Positions 14,394 to 19,733 of a DNA stretch of 19,733 bases are shown here, in pieces. Position numbers and translations under genes: made by a program. Within the stretch, counting starts at the first letter, position 1. Every line of letters begins with the position of its first letter. Below the pieces are notes generated by a model. The model worked only from the letters and a program-made list of their open reading frames with translations. It was not told the DNA's origin and did not search any database. The stretch covers positions 1 to 19,733 of the forward strand of contig JASLIR010000019.1 of NCBI GenBank assembly GCA_030152125.1, read 5' to 3'. Source of the stretch: Alkanindiges sp. (GTDB lineage Bacteria; Pseudomonadota; Gammaproteobacteria; Pseudomonadales; Moraxellaceae).

Positions 14394-16796
14394 TTAGCTT
14401 AGGGCGATACCAGCTGACGGGGTAACTGGGGTAACTTTTTCAATGCGGGACCTGAGACGTTTTGTACGCGGACATCCTGTGTAGGGATCACGGTCTTTTG
14501 CATCCACCAGGTCATTAATACGAACGCCTGTTTGTTTTAGTTCGCCAGTATCTGGATCGGGATAAAACTGACTGAGCATGTTCGGCAGACTTAAATGACC
14601 AGCCATCGTATTAGGGTCAATTTTGACTGGTACAATCACCGAACCACGGCGAGTACTTAGCTTGACCTGATCATCGGCGCCGAGTTCCAGTTTCTCTGCA
14701 TCCTCTGGCGAGATATACAATGCAGCATGGGGTCCTTTTCCTTTACGCCAGGCGGGATTTTGCATAATGGTGTTTGCGGTATATCCCGTACGCAAACCAC
14801 CGTTTAATATAAAGGGGTATTCAGGATCATCGGGGTCAGTATCCCTTAAAATCATTTCTTCAATATCGTTTACAAAATCCTGCTGATAGATTCTGATACG
14901 ACCGTCCAGATAGCGGCAATGCTCTTCCAGGTTGCGGTCAAGATCATAGTTGCCGATGTGCGCACCATTGAGAGACTGCAATATTTTTTCAAAAAGGATA
15001 TTGGCAAGTTTCAGGGGATTCTTAATTTTTGCCAGTTCTGGTAATGCGCTTATCATCTGACTGCGCCGAGTAGCAGCGTAACCAACTGTTAAGAGCCAGA
15101 TAATACTTAAAGTTGGGCTAGGCAATAATGCCCCCAGGGTTTCATATAGCCAAAATACGCTGCGGGCAGCAATAGTTTCCAGATTACCCCCTTTGAGGGC
15201 AGCCAGACTGTTAAGCGCAGCAAGATATGCTGCAGCGCCTGCACCACTTGAATGTAACGCGTTTTTGGCTAGGCGGTGCAGGATTTTAGGCGCTTTGGTC
15301 GCAATACCCATGGCGTGGCTTAATCGAAAATAAATCTCCGGCTCAGGCAAGGTATTGAAGTTTGTGTTGATACGTGGTGGCCGTACTTGTGGGGTAATAA
15401 TTTGCTTGGGAAATATAGCGTAATCCCACTTTTCATAGCTTACGGGCGGCGGCAATACATAATCAGCCAATAACGCAGTTTCGCTCATCACCGGATCGAT
15501 CACCACCATAATATCCAGTTTTTTAAATGCCTGTGCCAGCGCCTGGGAATCTGGGTAAGTCGCCGCCGCGTTAGCACCATCAAATATCATGGCTCTTAAA
15601 CGCTCAGGATGATCAGATAAAATTTCTTCAGCTAAAATTGCTGGTGGCATTTGAGGGACAGGCAGAAATAGACGCACACCTTCAATGCCTGAAATATTGG
15701 CTTTACTGGTTTTCATAAAGAACGGCATTCTTGGACCAAACATCTGCACAAATATATTGCCGCCTTTACGCCCATAGTTACCCGTCATAATTGCAATAAC
15801 ACGGTTGAGATAGGACGTTAACGTGCTAAACACACTATGCTCCAGGCCAAGATCCAGTGCGAGCACTGCACGTTTTGCCTTGGCATACTCATGCGCTGTT
15901 AAACGAATTTCAGCTTCGTCAAGGCCACAGCGCTGTGCCATCTCAGCCACATTTACTTTAAGTAGTGTTTGTTCCAATTGTTCATATTGTTTTACTTTAG
16001 CTTTAATAAAAGCACTATCCGTAAGGCCTTCCTGAGCGAGAATGCCTGCTATTGCCATAAATAAATAAACATCTTTACCGGGTTTAATCCGTAGATGGCG
16101 ATGTGCCCGGCGTGATGTTTCTGTAATCCGCGGATCAACGATGACTAATTTTCGGGTAGGGTCTTTGACTAAATCGGATAAATGATCTTTGGTATTTGCA
16201 CCCATGTTGCTAATTAAGGGATTATTACCAAATAAAATAACGTAATCTGCATGCTCTTTGTCTGGGGCAAGATACACATCATGCGTTGCTTTGATTAATC
16301 GACGGTCAATTAAAGCATGTTGGGTTTTTTCCTGCCCCAGCGCAGTAAATACCATTTTTGTACCAATGCCATATATAAATGGCAAAGCACCCAAACCGCT
16401 CGTGTGTGAACCCTGTCCACCAAGCCCGGCAATACCGATGGCATGAGGCGAGTAGGTATGTCGGATATGATTGAGTTTCTGGGCAATTTCCTGTATTGCA
16501 TCATCCCAGCTTATTTCTCGAAAGGTGCCATCAGGTTGCTTCTTTAAGGGGGTTTTAACCCGGTTTTCATTATCTACATAATGTGCTAAGGAAAATGCTT
16601 TATTACACAGATAGCCTTTAGTGGCAGGATTAGTATCATCACCCTTTACCGAAACAATTTTATTGTCCTCTATATCAAAGCTAATGCCGCAGTTATGTGC
16701 ACAGAGAACACATACGGCTGAACTGTTTTTGATATTTTCTGGAACGGTAGGGTGTGTTTGATAAACTTTTGTTATTTCAGCATATTGATTGCGCAT
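14394..16796 (-). CDS. Cytoplasmic molybdopterin oxidoreductase (DMSO reductase superfamily), substrate unknown
   Basis: 800 residues. An N-terminal Fe4S4 site is C29-x2-C32-x3-C36-x27-C64, as in FdhF/NapA/BisC relatives. The MoCo-binding core follows (I-L-F-G-N-N-P at 187-193; V-I-V-D-P-R-I-T-E-T-S near 217-228; K-P-G-K-D-V-Y-L-F-M-A; F-D-G-A-N-A-A-A-T-Y-P near 410), and the C-terminal dinucleotide-binding domain occupies roughly 650-790 (N-G-G-L-R-T-G-Y-T, L-S-L-P-N). No Tat or Sec signal is visible, so it is cytoplasmic. At the place where a Cys, SeCys or Ser Mo ligand is expected, around T-A-L-G-Q-E-K-T (151-158), no Cys is present. Residues about 500-600 hold an Ala/Leu-rich insertion with a hydrophobic patch. 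With FdxA and Fpr alongside, ferredoxin is the likely electron partner. The annotation formate dehydrogenase is possible but unsupported. Confidence 0.9.
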   Translation of the reverse strand: MRNQYAEITKVYQTHPTVPENIKNSSAVCVLCAHNCGISFDIEDNKIVSVKGDDTNPATKGYLCNKAFSLAHYVDNENRVKTPLKKQPDGTFREISWDDAIQEIAQKLNHIRHTYSPHAIGIAGLGGQGSHTSGLGALPFIYGIGTKMVFTALGQEKTQHALIDRRLIKATHDVYLAPDKEHADYVILFGNNPLISNMGANTKDHLSDLVKDPTRKLVIVDPRITETSRRAHRHLRIKPGKDVYLFMAIAGILAQEGLTDSAFIKAKVKQYEQLEQTLLKVNVAEMAQRCGLDEAEIRLTAHEYAKAKRAVLALDLGLEHSVFSTLTSYLNRVIAIMTGNYGRKGGNIFVQMFGPRMPFFMKTSKANISGIEGVRLFLPVPQMPPAILAEEILSDHPERLRAMIFDGANAAATYPDSQALAQAFKKLDIMVVIDPVMSETALLADYVLPPPVSYEKWDYAIFPKQIITPQVRPPRINTNFNTLPEPEIYFRLSHAMGIATKAPKILHRLAKNALHSSGAGAAAYLAALNSLAALKGGNLETIAARSVFWLYETLGALLPSPTLSIIWLLTVGYAATRRSQMISALPELAKIKNPLKLANILFEKILQSLNGAHIGNYDLDRNLEEHCRYLDGRIRIYQQDFVNDIEEMILRDTDPDDPEYPFILNGGLRTGYTANTIMQNPAWRKGKGPHAALYISPEDAEKLELGADDQVKLSTRRGSVIVPVKIDPNTMAGHLSLPNMLSQFYPDPDTGELKQTGVRINDLVDAKDRDPYTGCPRTKRLRSRIEKVTPVTPSAGIALS

Positions 16797-16835
16797 ATCA
16801 GGCTACTCTTTGTAATAGTAATTGATAAATTTTAA

Positions 16836-17174
16836 TCAGGCATCGTTTCGATCCAGCTGTGCCAGCTTACCTTTAACATTCGTCCATTCTGCATGGTCGG
16901 GCATTGGGGAAATACGTTTGCTAATCTGTTTCCAGTTCACGTGATTCGCCAGCTCTGCATTCAAAGCAATAAATGCTTTTTGATCTGCAGGCACCTCGTC
17001 CTCCGCCCGAATGGCATCTACAGGGCATTCTGGTTCACACAGTGCACAATCAATACACTCATCGGGGTTAATAACCAGAAAGTTGGGGCCTTCGTAAAAG
17101 CAATCTACCGGACAAACTTCCACGCAGTCGGTATGCTTACAGCGTATACATTCTTCCATTACAACAAAGGTCAT
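16836..17174 (-). CDS. fdxA: Seven-iron ferredoxin FdxA (3Fe-4S + 4Fe-4S)
   Basis: 112 residues. After Met removal the cysteines fall at 8, 11, 16, 20, 24, 39, 42, 45 and 49, exactly the pattern of Azotobacter FdI-type seven-iron ferredoxins. C-V-E-V-C-P-V-D-C and [16 protein letters not shown] are the cluster motifs. The C-terminal 50-residue extension is typical of the group. It carries low-potential electrons, and the adjacent molybdoenzyme (39 nt downstream) and Fpr are its likely partners. GGAG lies 8 nt before the ATG. The start overlaps the stop of a candidate 52-codon ORF by 4 nt (ATGA). Confidence 0.96.
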   Translation of the reverse strand: MTFVVMEECIRCKHTDCVEVCPVDCFYEGPNFLVINPDECIDCALCEPECPVDAIRAEDEVPADQKAFIALNAELANHVNWKQISKRISPMPDHAEWTNVKGKLAQLDRNDA

Positions 17175-17329
17175 GTGGATTGCTCCTGTGGTGATTGTTT
17201 TGGATTGGAAGATTGCAGTGAGCTATTTACAAATAGCATGCAAGTATCCGGTAACTGTCGCCGCGTTTCTGAGGGTATTACACATGCCGCATTTTGTCTT
17301 TCTGCAATACGTTTACTGGCTGCGATCAT
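17171..17329 (-). CDS. Candidate small protein (52 aa) translationally coupled to fdxA
   Basis: A short ORF between lysR and fdxA. It has a strong ribosome-binding site (AAGGAG, minus strand 17343-17338) 8 nt before ATG 17329-17327, starts 29 nt after the lysR stop, and its TGA overlaps the fdxA ATG by four bases. Placement and signals are those of a real operon gene and would make the cluster almost gap-free from the tautomerases to the molybdoenzyme. The product begins [16 protein letters not shown], contains two Cys (16, 30), and ends in a Gln/Ser/Pro-rich polar tail. No domain recognised. It could alternatively be a chance ORF through the fdxA leader, which also holds GCTATTTACAAATAGC (17222-17237). 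Confidence 0.5.
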   Translation of the reverse strand: MIAASKRIAERQNAACVIPSETRRQLPDTCMLFVNSSLQSSNPKQSPQEQST

Positions 17330-17358
17330 TAGCGTGGCTCCTTTTCTATGGTTACAAC

Positions 17359-18264
17359 TTAAGTTAATGGCTTTGCAGCATGCCCTAAAAAAATCTCGTT
17401 AATCTTTTTGACAACTGGAAGATGCATGCTTTCCGGGCGATTCAAGCAATAGGCTGACCAGTAGAAGGTTGGCTGTAGCGCTAACCGGATCAGTAGCCCA
17501 TTCTGGATTTCTTCTGCAAATAACCGTTCCGGGCCGATTGAGAAATAGTCAGAGTGCTGCACAACTGATTTGCAAGTGACATAGTTGTCACAGGTAATCA
17601 TGAATAATTGGTCTATTAAGCCAGGCTCTATCAAGCCATCAAGTGCTGCACGCATATGGTCAGGCAGACTTGGCCCGATGCACGGATAGCTTAATAACGC
17701 ATCCAAGGAGATATTAGGCTGACCTTTAGCCAGAGGGTGGCCCTGCCGCACGATAGCGATGAGTTCCTCCGACATTAGCAACTGGGCATGCAAACCGTCC
17801 GAAATATGCGCGCCATCAAAAGGACCGAATGCGACATCAATTTCGCCATTGTTAAGCCAGGCAAGCATTTGCCTGGACGTACCAAGTTTGATGGTCAGCC
17901 GGATACTCCGCGTCGCCTTGGTAAAATCAAGTAGAACCTGTGGGAAGAATATTTGTTCGACAATAGGGCCGACACCAATATTCAGTACACCTTCCTGCAG
18001 CATCGCAAGCAGCTCTATATGCCGGGCGATAACCCGAATTTGCTTATCAAGCGATTCACCACTACTGATAATGTAGCGAGCTGCATCTGTGGCAAGCATG
18101 CCATCATTACTACGATGAAACAGGGTGAGTCCAAGCTGGTGTTCCAGCCTGTTCAGTCGCTTGCTTAATGTGGGCTGCGACATGTTTAGCCTGACGGCTG
18201 CTTTGCTAATGCTGCCTACATCAGCAATGGTACGCATCAAGTTGATATCAAAGAGGTCCAGCAT
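17359..18264 (-). CDS. LysR-family transcriptional regulator
   Basis: This 301-residue protein has an N-terminal winged helix-turn-helix (A-D-V-G-S-I-S-K-A-A-V-R-L-N-M-S-Q-P-T-L at 15-34, followed by S-K-R-L-N-R-L-E) and a C-terminal substrate-binding domain (about 90-290, beginning G-V-L-N-I-G-V-G-P). LysR proteins usually control neighbouring metabolic genes in response to a small-molecule ligand. Unlike the classic divergent arrangement, this one is co-directional with, and embedded in, the operon: its ATG is 21 nt after the tautomerase stop and its end is 29 nt before the next small ORF. Candidate targets are therefore the promoter upstream of 19168 and internal sites. Ligand unknown. Confidence 0.94.
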   Translation of the reverse strand: MLDLFDINLMRTIADVGSISKAAVRLNMSQPTLSKRLNRLEHQLGLTLFHRSNDGMLATDAARYIISSGESLDKQIRVIARHIELLAMLQEGVLNIGVGPIVEQIFFPQVLLDFTKATRSIRLTIKLGTSRQMLAWLNNGEIDVAFGPFDGAHISDGLHAQLLMSEELIAIVRQGHPLAKGQPNISLDALLSYPCIGPSLPDHMRAALDGLIEPGLIDQLFMITCDNYVTCKSVVQHSDYFSIGPERLFAEEIQNGLLIRLALQPTFYWSAYCLNRPESMHLPVVKKINEIFLGHAAKPLT

Positions 18265-18285
18265 GATCGTCCATCCATTTTTTGG

Positions 18286-18684
18286 TTACTCACTGAGACA
18301 AGCATTTTGCGCTAAAAGCCATTGGCAATAGGCTTCTTGCCCCGGTTCTGGCAGTATTTCGCCACCCTCCATAACCCAGCTGGCAGGTATTTCGATCAGT
18401 GAGACATGTACTTTGCTTAAAGGCCACTCAAACAGCGTGCAAATGCGCTCACGCAAATGATGGGTCAAGTGAGCGTTGGTTTCAGCGCTTCTGCCCTTGC
18501 GAACATTGCCAAGGATATACAAGTGCAAATGACGCAGAACCGGCACGCCTTGTGAGAATATTGTTGTTACAAAATGGGGGGGTGCCTGAGTAATATCGCA
18601 ATGTATTTGGGTAATTATCTCGGCCAACTCCTGCCGCTGCTTAATCGATAACGACTTTGCACTGGAAATGTTATACATCGGCAT
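18286..18684 (-). CDS. cis-CaaD/Cg10062-family tautomerase superfamily protein
   Basis: This 132-residue protein belongs to the fused tautomerase group containing cis-3-chloroacrylic acid dehalogenase. The start at 18684 puts Pro at position 2 (the Pro-1 nucleophile after Met removal), and GGAG lies 7 nt upstream in the 13-nt gap after the preceding gene; longer in-frame starts are not supported. Aligning by eye to cis-CaaD, His28 maps to H28, the Arg70/Arg73 pair to R62/R65 (V-R-K-G-R-S), and Glu114 to E106. The Tyr103 position is S95. L-P-E-P-G-Q-E matches the family's conserved tail. Such enzymes hydrate or tautomerise unsaturated acids such as haloacrylates, propiolate or oxalocrotonate-like compounds. 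The Tyr loss argues against efficient cis-CaaD activity. Confidence 0.85.
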   Translation of the reverse strand: MPMYNISSAKSLSIKQRQELAEIITQIHCDITQAPPHFVTTIFSQGVPVLRHLHLYILGNVRKGRSAETNAHLTHHLRERICTLFEWPLSKVHVSLIEIPASWVMEGGEILPEPGQEAYCQWLLAQNACLSE

Positions 18685-18697
18685 GGGTTTGCTCCAC

Positions 18698-19168
18698 TTA
18701 ATACATGAAGTTGATACTGGCTTGGGCATGGCCCTGCCATAATCGGGAACTGAACAAACGCAGTGCCAGACTAACTTGCGCCAGTAAACGTATGCCCGGT
18801 CTGAAACGCTGGCTGTTGGCACGGATAAGATTGAGGGCTTCGGTTTGATCTGGAGCGACGACAATCAATTGATTTTTATCACATTGTGTGATCTGCATCC
18901 ATGCTGTACTGAACTCGCGCATAAAATGGTGGCGGGCCATTTCAGGCAATTGGTCAGGAACAGGAAACATCACCGAGCTTGCGCGTGAAGGCTGTGCTGC
19001 AACAAATGCCTGACCACACGGTATGCTCAGCCACAATGGCAGCAAACGATAATTTGAATCGAAATGTTGCTTATAAAGTACCGCACTAACACTTTCAATC
19101 TGACGGATTTGGGCAGGGCTTAGGCTGCCTTCCTGAATCATACAAAGCAGGGGGATAATCCGTTTCAT
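18698..19168 (-). CDS. Degenerate tautomerase-superfamily-like protein
   Basis: This 156-residue protein is not recognised by name. Its layout tracks the neighbouring tautomerase: strand I-I-P-L-L-C-M-I-Q (4-12), L-S-P-A-Q-I-R-Q-I then an amphipathic helix (17-37), strand R-L-L-P-L-W-L-S-I (41-49), G-Q-A-F-V-A-A near 52-58, then M-F-P-V-P (67-71), a helix (75-95), and strand L-I-V-V-A-P (101-106). The N-terminal Pro is displaced (M-K-R-I-I-P) and the R-x2-R pair is missing, so it is probably non-catalytic. A 50-residue C-terminal extension replaces the normal tail. Strong SD GGGGAG lies 6 nt before ATG 19168. It is the first gene of the minus-strand operon, 13 nt before the true tautomerase, suggesting a hetero-oligomer as in CaaD alpha/beta pairs. 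The family link is inferred. Confidence 0.7.
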   Translation of the reverse strand: MKRIIPLLCMIQEGSLSPAQIRQIESVSAVLYKQHFDSNYRLLPLWLSIPCGQAFVAAQPSRASSVMFPVPDQLPEMARHHFMREFSTAWMQITQCDKNQLIVVAPDQTEALNLIRANSQRFRPGIRLLAQVSLALRLFSSRLWQGHAQASINFMY

Positions 19169-19571
19169 TAATCACTCCCCTTTACTGTAATCCACGGCCG
19201 ATGATCATGATTATAGGGATACAAAGGCAAGTCATGAAATGAAATGATTTTGTAAGGCCACTAAAGAAATTGAATACCTGATAGGCTTAGTTCTGTGAAC
19301 GTAGAAAGGGCTTACTATGACGTGATAATTGAGAGCATGTACGGCACATAACCGGTATCCTGCTTAAGCCCGAATGAAAAGGCTTAACCTGGGTGAAGGT
19401 TAGAGCAATATAGAATTTGTTTTGACTGGATGAGAGATAAACCATTACAGCTTAAGAAAAGCATCAGTAATTTATATCCTAATCCCTAACATATATTTCA
19501 GTAGGATACTGAGGCATATGCTTTTTATAAATGGTTTTTAATATGCCGGGTTATTCCCCTTGCATGGGCTT
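19169..19571. other. Intergenic region upstream of the tautomerase/molybdoenzyme operon
   Basis: No gene seen. A minus-strand TATAAT (19215-19210) is a candidate -10 for the operon, with only a weak -35 (TTCATG, 17 bp away). Tandem hairpins TTAAGCC/GGCTTAA (19364-19370, 19381-19387) and TAACCT/AGGTTA (19385-19390, 19397-19402) share bases, and an inverted repeat GGCATAT/ATATGCC spans 19513-19547. LysR binding could lie here, but no site stands out. Confidence 0.4.
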
Positions 19572-19703
19572 CTATGCAGGCTTGTAACGACTCATGGTTA
19601 GCCCGCTACCCACCGGCACCAGCCTACTGTAAATATGCGGCAGGGCACGTACAAATTGTTTAGCGTTTTGCAGGGCTGGATAGCGGTATGCCAATAGTCT
19701 TTT
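19572..19703 (-). pseudogene. Possible C-terminal gene fragment at the right edge
   Basis: A 43-codon minus-strand open stretch ends at TAG 19574-19572 and is closed upstream by TAG at 19706-19704. Its translation looks protein-like (Y-P-A-L-Q-N-A-K-Q-F-V-R-A-L-P-H, then L-V-P-V-G-S-G-L-T) but no start or SD is visible. The adjacent frame upstream also reads plausibly (Q-P-A-W-L-L-E-K), so a frameshifted remnant of a larger gene is possible. Family not recognised. Confidence 0.3.
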
Positions 19704-19733
19704 CTAATAGCCAAGCCGGCTGTATTATTTGTT

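Noticed and set aside
16893..17402. 169-codon plus-strand ORF over fdxA and its leader
   Set aside because: Antisense to FdxA, whose nine cysteines match the family exactly; the plus-strand translation has no recognisable pattern.
18685..18864. 60-residue N-terminal extension of the tautomerase
   Set aside because: It overlaps the upstream gene in another frame and would bury the catalytic Pro. The SD at the 18684 start is good.
1..19733. CRISPR arrays, tRNA/rRNA genes, insertion sequences, attachment sites
   Set aside because: No regularly spaced repeats, tRNA cloverleaf, rRNA segments or transposase genes were recognised on either strand.

Overview
The window looks like a gammaproteobacterial chromosome of moderate GC. 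The best guess is Pseudomonadales, possibly a Moraxellaceae relative. This rests on the riboflavin/nusB/thiL/pgpA and glmU-glmS gene orders, the protein sequences, and a proteobacterial yybP-ykoY leader ahead of a TMEM165-type transporter. Genus is not resolvable by eye.

Region 1 (1-1953): the 3' part of a membrane-sensor gene, sharing a bidirectional terminator with a convergent UPF0016/TMEM165 manganese transporter gene. The transporter has a consensus promoter, a yybP-ykoY (Mn2+) riboswitch and a visible switching platform.

Region 2 (1954-8992): a rib/nus/thi/pgp block, ribBA (with a degenerate GTP cyclohydrolase II half) - ribH - nusB ... thiL - pgpA. Between nusB and thiL lies a four-gene accessory module: roadblock-like protein, a two-part protein of unknown function, a COG2229-type small GTPase and a second roadblock/LC7 protein. 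The partners resemble those of actinobacterial conservons and of MglA/MglB. The module has a structured AT-rich leader that folds on paper into a three-way junction, and hairpins between its genes.

Region 3 (8993-12383): glmU-glmS, the UDP-GlcNAc supply genes, closed by a 19-bp terminator hairpin.

Region 4 (12482-19168, all on the minus strand, visibly more AT-rich): a tightly packed accessory cluster. In transcription order it is degenerate tautomerase-like protein, cis-CaaD-family tautomerase (Pro-2), LysR regulator, an unlisted 52-codon small ORF overlapping the next start by 4 nt, seven-iron ferredoxin FdxA, cytoplasmic Fe4S4/molybdopterin oxidoreductase, MoaA, and ferredoxin-NADP reductase. 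It reads as a self-contained redox system: NADPH-FNR-ferredoxin electron relay, molybdoenzyme, cofactor biosynthesis, regulator and a hydratase/tautomerase pair. The substrate is unknown. This cluster and the roadblock/GTPase module are the two best candidates for undescribed systems.

Region 5 (19169-19733): non-coding sequence with a minus-strand promoter candidate, several hairpins and a possible broken C-terminal gene fragment at the right edge.
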